DNA of 64,000 bases. Origin: Palsa-892 sp035295845 (lineage in GTDB: Bacteria > Pseudomonadota > Alphaproteobacteria > Rhizobiales > Xanthobacteraceae). Position 1 is the stretch's first letter, and each line of letters opens with the position of its first letter. The translations under genes and the position numbers were made by a program. Positions 57,355-64,000 of this stretch are shown piece by piece. The stretch is taken from assembly GCA_035295845.1 (NCBI GenBank), contig DATGIF010000034.1, positions 31,219 through 95,218 on the forward strand. Direction: 5' to 3'. The notes below the pieces were generated by a model. The model was not told the DNA's origin, did no database searches, and worked only from the letters and a program-made list of their open reading frames with translations.

Positions 57355-58413
57355 CTAAGGCACGAGCACCATGCGGCCGACGGTCTTGCCGGCGGCGAGT
57401 TCTTCAAGTGCTGCTTGCGCTTCGGTGAGCGGCCGCGTGCGCACGGGGATCGGCGGCACGCGGCCCGCGCGTACGAGCGCGAGCATCGCCTTTGCCTCGG
57501 CGAGCGAGCCAACATAACTCCCGAGGATCGAAACGCCTTTGAGCGGAAAGGTCGGCACCGGAAGCTTCATCTCGCCGCCGATCAGACCCACGAGCACCAG
57601 CCTGCCCCCCTTGGTGAGCGAGCCGAAGCCGAGGCTTGCCGACTTCTCCGAGCCCACGAAGTCGATGGCGCCGAGGACCCCGCCATTGCTCGCCGCCATG
57701 ATGCCCTTGCGCGAGGCCGGATCGTTCGGGTCGAACGCGGCGGCGGCGCCGTTCGCGAGCGCGTATTCGCGCTTCTTGGCGTCGATCTCGACCACGATCG
57801 GCGGCTGTTTCGACTTCGCCCGGATGAACGAGAACCCCATCATGCCGACGCCGCCGAGACCAATGATGAGCACCGGGAATTCTTCGGCGGCCGCGCCCAG
57901 CTTCTCCACCGCCGAATAGGCGGTGACGCCCGAGCACATATAGGTGCCGGCGAGCGGAGCGGGGATCGGGTCGTAGTCGAGAAGGTAACGCGGATGCGGC
58001 ACCATCACGTGGCTCGCATAGCCGCCATCGACTTGAATGCCGATCTGCTGCGGCTTGAGGCACAAATGCTCCTCGCCGCGGGCGCAGAACGCGCAGGCGC
58101 CGCAGCCGATCCACGGATAGACGACGACCCGGCGGCCCGGCTTCGCGTCCTTGGCATCGGGACCCGCCGCCTCGATCGTGCCCTCGATTTCATGGCCGAG
58201 CGTGAAGGGAAGCGGCCGCCCGCCGGCGAGCTCCAGCTTGCGGCCGCCGCCGAGATCGAAATAGCCGTCGTGCAGATGGATGTCGGAATGGCAGACGCCG
58301 CAATGCCCCACGCGCACGAGCACTTCGCTGCCCTTGGGCGCCGGCACCTCGCCGACCGCTTCGCAGAGCGGAACGCCGTAGTCGTTGAACACCTCGCGCT
58401 TCATGCGGCTCAT
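57355..58413 (-). CDS. Zinc-dependent alcohol dehydrogenase
   Basis: A 352-residue medium-chain dehydrogenase. The catalytic zinc site has CGVCHSDIHLHDG and GHEIEGTIEAAG; the structural zinc loop is GCGACAFCARGEEHLC with four Cys. The NAD-binding motif is VLIIGLGGVGMMGFSFIRA. It resembles the AdhA/NAD-alcohol dehydrogenase group; substrate not known. GAGGGGTCG precedes the ATG at 58413. Its start lies 26 bases after the rsmA stop, on the same strand, so readthrough into it is possible. Confidence 0.92.
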   Translation of the reverse strand: MSRMKREVFNDYGVPLCEAVGEVPAPKGSEVLVRVGHCGVCHSDIHLHDGYFDLGGGRKLELAGGRPLPFTLGHEIEGTIEAAGPDAKDAKPGRRVVVYPWIGCGACAFCARGEEHLCLKPQQIGIQVDGGYASHVMVPHPRYLLDYDPIPAPLAGTYMCSGVTAYSAVEKLGAAAEEFPVLIIGLGGVGMMGFSFIRAKSKQPPIVVEIDAKKREYALANGAAAAFDPNDPASRKGIMAASNGGVLGAIDFVGSEKSASLGFGSLTKGGRLVLVGLIGGEMKLPVPTFPLKGVSILGSYVGSLAEAKAMLALVRAGRVPPIPVRTRPLTEAQAALEELAAGKTVGRMVLVP

Positions 58414-58439
58414 GATCGACCCCTCGGCGTCGGCGGATT

Positions 58440-59279
58440 TCACGCGACCTTAGCAAGCGCATTGGCGAGCGCAACGAAGCCGGCGACGTCGATTTCCTCG
58501 GCGCGCTTGGTCGGATCAATGCCTGCGCGCTGGAGCAACATGGCGGCATCGGTGCCGAGCGTACGCAGGCTCGCGCGCAGCATTTTCCGGCGCTGGCCGA
58601 AGGCAGCGGCCGTTACGCGCTCAAGCATCGCCTGATCGCACGCGAGCGGCGCCGCGCGCGGTACGAGCCGAACGACCGAGGAGGTTACCTTCGGCGGCGG
58701 CACGAAGGCCGACGGATTCACATCGAAGAGAATCCGCGCCTCGGTCCGCCAGCCTGCGAGCACGCTCAGGCGGCCGTAGCTTTCGCCGCCGGCCCTGGCC
58801 ACGATCCGTTCGGCGACTTCGCGCTGGAACATCAAAACCAGCGAGTCGTAGAAAGGCGGCCACGGTTCGACGGAAAGCCAGCGCACAAGCAATGCGGTCG
58901 CGATGTTGTAAGGAAGGTTCGCGACGATGCGTGCCGGCCCCGCGCCGAGATGGATTGAAGGATCGAACGCGAGCGCATCGCCCTCGATCACCGCGAGCCG
59001 CCCGGCCTCGCGGTCGGCGAGCTCCTGCAGGGCCGCGATGCAACGTTGATCGCGCTCGATCGCGATCAACTGTTTTGCGCCGGCGGCAAGCAGCGCGCGG
59101 GTGAGGCCGCCCGGACCCGGCCCCACTTCGATCACCGTCACGCCTGCAAGCGGCCCCGCCGCGCGCGCAATGCGGGCGGTCAGGTTGAGATCGAAGAGGA
59201 AATTTTGCCCCAGCGATTTCTTCGCCCTGAGCTCGAAGCGGCGGACGACCTCGCTTAGCGGCGGCAGCGTATCGTTCAT
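58440..59279 (-). CDS. rsmA: 16S rRNA (adenine1518/1519-N6)-dimethyltransferase
   Basis: RsmA (KsgA) dimethylates A1518 and A1519 near the 3' end of 16S rRNA. The 279-residue protein has LGQNFLFDLNLTARIARAAGP, the SAM motif VIEVGPGPGGLTRALL, and the catalytic IVANLPYNIATALLVRWL. The C-terminal helical domain ends LQRAGIDPTKRAEEIDVAGFVALANAL. It overlaps pdxA by four bases (59276-59279). Confidence 0.97.
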   Translation of the reverse strand: MNDTLPPLSEVVRRFELRAKKSLGQNFLFDLNLTARIARAAGPLAGVTVIEVGPGPGGLTRALLAAGAKQLIAIERDQRCIAALQELADREAGRLAVIEGDALAFDPSIHLGAGPARIVANLPYNIATALLVRWLSVEPWPPFYDSLVLMFQREVAERIVARAGGESYGRLSVLAGWRTEARILFDVNPSAFVPPPKVTSSVVRLVPRAAPLACDQAMLERVTAAAFGQRRKMLRASLRTLGTDAAMLLQRAGIDPTKRAEEIDVAGFVALANALAKVA

Positions 59280-60292
59280 TTTGCCGCGACGGTGGCCTCC
59301 GCCGTGGCGAGACGTTCGGCGAGTTTCAACGCCGCGAGCAGGCTCGCGGGATTGGCGCGGCCGCTGCCGGCGATATCGAACGCCGTGCCGTGGTCGGGCG
59401 AAGTGCGGACGAAGGGAAGCCCGAGCGTGACGTTGACCGCGCGGTCGAAGGCAATGGTCTTGATCGGGGCGAGCACCTGATCGTGATACATGCCGATCAC
59501 CGCATCAAAGCGTTTACGCGCCTCCGGATGGAAGAGCGTGTCGGCGGGATGCGGTCCGCTCGCTTCGATCCCTTCCTTCGAGAGCCGCCCGATCGCGGGG
59601 GAAATGATCTCGATCTCTTCCCGGCCGAGACTTCCGCCTTCGCCGGCATGGGGATTGAGGCCGCACACGGCAAGGCGCGGGCGGGCGACGCCAAAGCGCC
59701 GCGCGAGCTCGCGCGCGACGATCCGGCCCGTCTCGACGATGAGATCGGCGGAAAGAAGCGCGGGCACGTCCTTCAGCGGCACATGAATGGTCGCGGGCAC
59801 GACCGCGAGCTCCTCGCACCAGAGCATCATCACCGGCCGCGGCGCGGCCTTGCCGTCTTTTGCCGCGAGCCGCGCGAGATATTCGGTGTGGCCCGGAAAT
59901 TCGAAGCCGGCCGCGTAGAGCACGGATTTCGAGATCGGATTGGTGACGAGGGCCGCGGCCTTCCCCGTCTCCACGAGCTTGACCGCGCGTTCGATCGCAG
60001 CGCGGACGGAAGCGGCGCTTGTCCGGTCGGGCTTGCCGGGGGCCGCGGTCGCGGCGACGCCGGTGGAAAGCACCGGCAGGGCGTTCGCAAAGCGCGACGC
60101 GGCCGTATCCGCCTCGCATTCAACGAGCGGGACATCGAGCGAAAGCAAGCGCGCGCGGCTCGCAAGCAGCGCGGGATCGCCGACGGCGACGAAAGCGGGG
60201 ACACCGAGCGACTTGCGCCTCGCCCAAAGCGCCAGCGTCAGCTCCGGCCCGATACCGGCGGGCTCTCCGAGGGTCAGCGCGAGCGGGCGCAT
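59276..60292 (-). CDS. pdxA: 4-hydroxythreonine-4-phosphate dehydrogenase
   Basis: PdxA oxidises 4-phosphohydroxythreonine in the pyridoxal phosphate pathway. The 338-residue protein has ALTLGEPAGIGPELTL, FPGHTEYLARLA (with metal His), RPVMMLWCEELAVVPATIHVPLKDV, LAVCGLNPHAGEGGSLGREEIEIISP and GMYHDQVLAPIKTIAFDRAVNVTLGLPFVRTSPDHGTAFDIAG. It overlaps rsmA by ATGA and lies seven bases after the surA stop, the standard lptD-surA-pdxA-rsmA operon. Confidence 0.97.
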   Translation of the reverse strand: MRPLALTLGEPAGIGPELTLALWARRKSLGVPAFVAVGDPALLASRARLLSLDVPLVECEADTAASRFANALPVLSTGVAATAAPGKPDRTSAASVRAAIERAVKLVETGKAAALVTNPISKSVLYAAGFEFPGHTEYLARLAAKDGKAAPRPVMMLWCEELAVVPATIHVPLKDVPALLSADLIVETGRIVARELARRFGVARPRLAVCGLNPHAGEGGSLGREEIEIISPAIGRLSKEGIEASGPHPADTLFHPEARKRFDAVIGMYHDQVLAPIKTIAFDRAVNVTLGLPFVRTSPDHGTAFDIAGSGRANPASLLAALKLAERLATAEATVAAK

Positions 60293-60299
60293 GGCGCGC

Positions 60300-61319
60300 T
60301 CAGCGATACTCGATGATCGACTGCTTCCTGTAGTAGTCGAGCATGATTTTTTCCTGCTCGGCTACGCGCTTGCCGAGCAACTCTTCCTTGAACTCGCGCC
60401 GCGAGGAAACGTCGGCGGTGATTTCCTTGCGGCTGCATACGGCAACGACCTGGATCCCCGTGGCGATGACTTCCGGCGGCGTCATTTTGCCGTCGGGCGT
60501 CTTGTCGAGCAGTTGCTTGTATTGCACGCCGATATCGCTCGAGAGGCGGCTTATGGGCTCCTTGATGACCACGTCGGGGAGCTGGCGCGCGAGGTCGAGA
60601 TCCTGCTCGCAGTTGTTGAAACGGTTGCGCAGGTTTTCCGCCTCCTTCGTGCGCGCCGCCCGTATCGGTTCGGGAGAATTGCGCGGGACGACGAGCACGA
60701 TCTGCTGCAGGGCGTATTGCGTCGCCGTGGTCTGCGGCGGTTCGCCATGCGCCATCAGGATCGCCACGAGGTCGGCGTCGCGCACCTGAAAGACGCCTGG
60801 CGCGCGTTGCTCGAGCACTTGCCGCCAGCCAAGCTCGGCGCGCAGCCGCTGCTTGAAGCGAGGCATGTCGATGCCCTCGCGGGTCAGCGCTTCGGCGAAT
60901 TCGGCCGACTTGCGGCCCACGCGCTGGGCCATTCCGGCGAACACCTTGTCGACCTGCGCATCGGTGACGTCGATCTTCATATTGCTCGTTTGTTGCAGCT
61001 TGATCTTCTCGTTGATGAGCTCCTCGAGCGCGTCTTGCCGCGTTTGCGGTTTGTGCGTCATGAGTTCGGACAGGCGCATGCGCTGGGCGACGTCGATGGC
61101 GGTAATGGGATCGCCGTTGACGAGGGCGGCGACCTGTCCGCCGCTGGGGGTAAGGGAAGGGGCGGCCTGCGCAAGGGCGGCAGCAAGGATGCCGGCGGCG
61201 AATAACGCGGCGAAAGCGAGGCCCTGTCTGCGCGCGTGGATTTTCGCCCGGTGAATGTCTCGCATGCTCATTGACCGCGCTGGTTGGCGTTTCCGGTCCT
61301 TTATCTCGTTCCCAGACAT
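60300..61319 (-). CDS. surA: SurA-type periplasmic chaperone with degenerate parvulin domain
   Basis: SurA guides outer-membrane proteins, including LptD, to the Bam complex. The 339-residue protein has a signal peptide (residues ~20-53), the SurA N-domain (VAALVNGDPITAIDVAQRMRLSEL... ALEELINEKIKLQ) and one C-terminal parvulin-like part (YALQQIVLVVPRN... RLSSDIGVQYKQLLDKTPDGKMTPPEVIATGIQVVAVCSRKEI). It is shorter than the enteric two-parvulin form, and the isomerase core is weak. The start is uncertain between 61319, 61271 and 61265. It follows lptD after 33 bases. Confidence 0.88.
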   Translation of the reverse strand: MSGNEIKDRKRQPARSMSMRDIHRAKIHARRQGLAFAALFAAGILAAALAQAAPSLTPSGGQVAALVNGDPITAIDVAQRMRLSELMTHKPQTRQDALEELINEKIKLQQTSNMKIDVTDAQVDKVFAGMAQRVGRKSAEFAEALTREGIDMPRFKQRLRAELGWRQVLEQRAPGVFQVRDADLVAILMAHGEPPQTTATQYALQQIVLVVPRNSPEPIRAARTKEAENLRNRFNNCEQDLDLARQLPDVVIKEPISRLSSDIGVQYKQLLDKTPDGKMTPPEVIATGIQVVAVCSRKEITADVSSRREFKEELLGKRVAEQEKIMLDYYRKQSIIEYR

Positions 61320-61352
61320 GCAAAAACCTTATGGCTGCAATGGGACAACCAC

Positions 61353-63929
61353 TCAGTTCGGCGTCGTCATCACGCTCGTGCCGGCGGTCGGCCCCAGCGT
61401 GGTGATGCCGGTGGGCGTGTCGGGGCTCGAGAGCGTCCGCAGATTGATGCGTGCCATGAACCGGTGATCCGGTTTCTGAATGAGGAAGTTCGTGTCGTCG
61501 TAGGTGTAGGTGGCCATGAGCGCGAAGCACTCGTCAAGATAGTTGACCCCGACCGTGTAGAGATCGGTGTGGTTGAGGTCGAGATCGTAGCGGATGCCGC
61601 CGGTCACGCTCCAGTGCTTGTCGAAATTATAGGCGGCGGTCTGATAGATGCCCTCGCGGCGGGTGAGGAAGCCGATCAGGGGCTGCGCCTGATAACTCGC
61701 GAAGGTCGTCGTCAGCTTCAGGCGGTCCCAGATCGTCGTGGCTTCCGCCTCGAAGCGGTTGAGCGCGAAGGTGTCGCGATCGAACAGATAGCGGGTCGTG
61801 AACGACAGGTTGTTGGTCGGCTGATAGTAAAGGCGCGCGACGTAGTCGGAGACGTTGTGATCAAGCCCGGATTCGAGGCCGATATTGGTCGCGTCGGTGA
61901 CGGAGAACGAGTTCAGTCCCGCCAGCTGATAGGACTGCCCGAACATGGCGTTGATGGTGCCGAAGCGGTTGATGTTCATCGTGTACTGCACGCCGACATT
62001 GGCGCGCGTGCCGCCCTCGACGCGGTCGAAGCCGGAATATTTGTCGATGGCAAAGAGGTTCGCGTCGCTGAAGACGAGGCTCTGCGAATCCTCGTTGGGG
62101 AACTTGCCGATCTGGGTTTCGTTCGGCCGCACGATCACTTGCGCGATCGGCTCGAGCGTTTGCGTGCCCCACTCGTGCACCGAGATGAACGGCCAGCGCG
62201 TCTCAAGGCCGATGGCGGGCATCGCGCGCACCAGCGAATCGCCGCCGGTGGGCATGAACAGCGATGTAACGCCGTTGGCATTGCTGATATTGGCGTAGGC
62301 CGCGTCGGTGCGAAGCCGCACGAAGGGCGTGAACATCATGCCGATGCTGTTGGTGATTGTCCGCTTCCAGTCGAGCTGGAAAGTCCCCCGCGTATAGTCG
62401 CCCGGCGCGCCGCGCATGACGCAATTTGTCGGATTGGTTTTGCCGAGAACGATGGCGCGGCTGTCGCAGAAGTCGCTGTTGAGCGCCGCCTGGTTGATGG
62501 CGTCGAACTCCGCCTCCTGCCGCGACAGGCTCGCGAAGTTCATGGTGAAGCCGAGTTCGCCGCCGAGAACGGGCTGGCCATAGATGTAGTTGTAATCCAG
62601 CACCGGATGGATGACCGGCTGCTCGTTGTTGCGGTCGAGTTCCGACATGCCGAGGAAGCTCATGCCGCGCATGTCGAAGTAGCTGCGGTCGCCCTGGCCG
62701 ACGAGGTAAAGCTGCGAGACCTTTTCGTTCGCGTGCTCCTGGGTGAGCGTGTTGTAGTCATTGAGATACGTGCGATCGGTCGTGAGCACGCCGTCCCAGC
62801 CCCATACCCATTGTTTGTTGATGTCGAACTGGCCGGTGCTTTCGATCGCGCCGCGGTTCGTCCGCGTGCCGGCGCCGGCGGTGCCGCCGGTGAGGTTGAT
62901 CGCGGTCGAGGTGGGCGAAAGATTGAAGGCGCCGGGATCGGACTGAATGATGCCCGAGGCCTTGACCGTGAAGGCGCCGGTCAGGAACCGCTGCCGGTAC
63001 TCGATCTTGCCCAATACGCCCTGATTGGTGAGCGGCACCGCTGCGAAGGTGATATCCTTATCCGGCGCGATCGCCCAGAAATAGGGCTCCTCCACGCCGA
63101 CGCCGAGCTTGCTGCTGGAAAAGGCGTGCGGCACTAGGAAACCCGACTGCCGTTTCACGGTCGGATCGGGGTGCCAGAACATCGGGATGTTGAGGACCGG
63201 CTGGCCGAAAATCTCGAACACCGCGTTTTCGTAATAGATGATCCGCTCGTCTTCCTTGTGAATGATGCGCTGCGCCTTCACCTGCCACAGCGGCGGCTTC
63301 GTCGGGTCGTCCTTGCAGGCCTGACACGCGGTGTAGATGCCGCTCTGGAACACGGTGGTGTTGCCGTTGGTGCGGTCGGCGCGGGCGGCGGCGAAGTGGG
63401 TCTTTTGCGGCGTCTCGATCAAGAGCGAGTTGGCGAATCCTTCTTTGAAATCCTTGTCGAGCTCGATGACCTCGCCGTAAAGAACCTTGCCGTCTTTCGT
63501 CCTGTAGCGGACGTTGCCTTGCGCGTGCAGGCGGTTGGTGTTGCGGTCGAAGGTTACGCGGTCGGCTTCCAGCACCGCGCCCTCGTAGTAGATCTGCACG
63601 TGGCCGACGGCGGAGACGAGATTCTCGTGATAATTGTGGACGAGCTCGTCGGCGTTGACGAGCATGCTGGCTTTCGGATCGTGCTTGGTGCTTTGCACGG
63701 CTCCTTTCAGGAGCGTCGGCTTTTCTCCGCTTTTCTTTTGCGGCGTCTGATCGGGCTTCTTCTGCGGCGTCTGGTCCAATTGCGCGTTCTGCGTCGGCTG
63801 ATCCGATTGCGCGCGCGCGGGGATCGCGAGCGCGACAAAAAGCGCAGCCAACAGGGCATGCGCAAGCGCAATCGCGCACGCGCGCGGCATGCGATGCCGA
63901 GGCCGGACGTGATCCAACAGAACGCTCAT
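61353..63929 (-). CDS. lptD: LPS-assembly protein LptD
   Basis: LptD is the outer-membrane beta barrel that, with LptE, inserts LPS into the outer leaflet. The 858-residue protein has a signal peptide (to about residue 40, ending ARAQ), a Q/P/K-rich linker with two similar QTPQKK units, then the jelly-roll OstA domain (ASMLVNADELVHNYHENLVSAVGHVQIYYEGAVLEADRVTFDRNTNRLHAQGNVRYRTKDGKVLYGEV). A large barrel follows with FWHPDPTVKRQSGFLVP. Several Cys pairs are present (CQAC and others). AAGAGGACGG precedes the ATG at 63929. It overlaps the lptG stop. Confidence 0.96.
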   Translation of the reverse strand: MSVLLDHVRPRHRMPRACAIALAHALLAALFVALAIPARAQSDQPTQNAQLDQTPQKKPDQTPQKKSGEKPTLLKGAVQSTKHDPKASMLVNADELVHNYHENLVSAVGHVQIYYEGAVLEADRVTFDRNTNRLHAQGNVRYRTKDGKVLYGEVIELDKDFKEGFANSLLIETPQKTHFAAARADRTNGNTTVFQSGIYTACQACKDDPTKPPLWQVKAQRIIHKEDERIIYYENAVFEIFGQPVLNIPMFWHPDPTVKRQSGFLVPHAFSSSKLGVGVEEPYFWAIAPDKDITFAAVPLTNQGVLGKIEYRQRFLTGAFTVKASGIIQSDPGAFNLSPTSTAINLTGGTAGAGTRTNRGAIESTGQFDINKQWVWGWDGVLTTDRTYLNDYNTLTQEHANEKVSQLYLVGQGDRSYFDMRGMSFLGMSELDRNNEQPVIHPVLDYNYIYGQPVLGGELGFTMNFASLSRQEAEFDAINQAALNSDFCDSRAIVLGKTNPTNCVMRGAPGDYTRGTFQLDWKRTITNSIGMMFTPFVRLRTDAAYANISNANGVTSLFMPTGGDSLVRAMPAIGLETRWPFISVHEWGTQTLEPIAQVIVRPNETQIGKFPNEDSQSLVFSDANLFAIDKYSGFDRVEGGTRANVGVQYTMNINRFGTINAMFGQSYQLAGLNSFSVTDATNIGLESGLDHNVSDYVARLYYQPTNNLSFTTRYLFDRDTFALNRFEAEATTIWDRLKLTTTFASYQAQPLIGFLTRREGIYQTAAYNFDKHWSVTGGIRYDLDLNHTDLYTVGVNYLDECFALMATYTYDDTNFLIQKPDHRFMARINLRTLSSPDTPTGITTLGPTAGTSVMTTPN

Positions 63930-64000
63930 CCGTCCTCTTGCTGCAACAAGATCCACGAACCCATCGTCGCGCCCAGAACAACGGGCAGCCATCCCGCCAC
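63926..64000 (-). CDS. lptG: LPS export ABC transporter permease LptG, C-terminal fragment
   Basis: Only the last 24 codons are inside the window; the rest lies beyond base 64000. They read VAGWLPVVLGATMGSWILLQ-QEDG. This is the end of the last helix of LptG, with the typical WLP...LL..EDG finish. The stop overlaps the lptD start (ATGA, 63926-63929), the usual lptG-lptD link. LptG with LptF and LptB extracts LPS from the inner membrane. Confidence 0.88.
   Translation of the reverse strand: MAGWLPVVLGATMGSWILLQQEDG

Noticed and set aside
61284..63137. A 617-residue plus-strand open frame opposite lptD
   Set aside because: It is the mirror of LptD coding sequence, with no start site evidence and no known motif.

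Overview
The window is a GC-rich stretch (roughly 63-65% GC by eye) of an alphaproteobacterial chromosome. The order Hyphomicrobiales (Rhizobiales), near Xanthobacteraceae/Bradyrhizobiaceae, is the best guess. This rests on gene order (rpsF-rpsR-DUF2232-rplI, dnaB, alr, radA, cvpA-purF; fabD-fabG-acpP-fabF-mltG-yicC-gmk; lptG-lptD-surA-pdxA-rsmA) and on small families common in that order (DUF1236, Omp25-like barrel, NnrU, 2OG-type oxygenase-like proteins). No phage, insertion sequence, CRISPR array or rRNA operon was seen.

Layout. 1-6.3 kb: envelope and small accessory genes (partial L,D-transpeptidase, tRNA-Gln, outer-membrane barrel, DUF1236, flavin-type oxidase fold, small secreted and membrane proteins, YidB-like, tautomerase). 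6.4-13.4 kb: an SDR with a degenerate active site, a 2OG-oxygenase-like protein, ppx/gppA and rlmE, an MFS pump, a Pmp3-like peptide, a crotonase and a TPR protein. 13.6-23.9 kb: the guaB-rsmB-guaA block, interrupted by a second 2OG-like protein, a GSCFA protein, an SGNH hydrolase, MAPEG, an Aat-like transferase and a FemAB-like transferase. 24.2-30.1 kb: an accessory island with a quinone oxidoreductase, two ArsR-SRPBCC modules, a secreted alpha/beta hydrolase, a DUF899 thioredoxin-like protein and an MFS transporter. 30.2-38.7 kb: dodecin, NnrU, panB, a YfgM-like protein, a Pro-rich putative lipoprotein, der, a TCR/Tet-type MFS, an SDR, purF and cvpA. 38.9-50.4 kb (mostly minus strand): radA, a protease-dead HtrA-like protein, alr, dnaB, cfa, an MHS-family transporter, PilZ and the rpsF operon. 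50.7-57.3 kb: fatty-acid synthesis with mltG, yicC and gmk. 57.4-64 kb (minus strand): alcohol dehydrogenase, rsmA, pdxA, surA, lptD and the last codons of lptG.

How they work together. Most of the window is housekeeping: guanine nucleotides (guaB, guaA, gmk), purine entry (purF), pantothenate to ACP to fatty acids (panB, acpP, fab genes), ribosome proteins and modification (rplI, rpsR, rpsF, rlmE, rsmA, rsmB, der), replication and repair (dnaB, radA), and envelope assembly (lptD, lptG, surA, alr, mltG, L,D-transpeptidase).

The most interesting non-routine signals are five. (1) Both ArsR-SRPBCC modules look autoregulated by palindromes lying over sigma70-type promoters whose predicted start coincides with the ATG, so the mRNAs may be leaderless. 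(2) An Aat-like and a FemAB-like transferase are encoded back to back. (3) A GSCFA-SGNH-oxygenase group lies inside the gua block. (4) An HtrA-like protein has lost its whole catalytic triad. (5) An SDR has lost its Ser-Tyr-Lys triad. I did not find anything I can call a new system with confidence; the ArsR-SRPBCC island and the Aat/FemAB pair are the best candidates.
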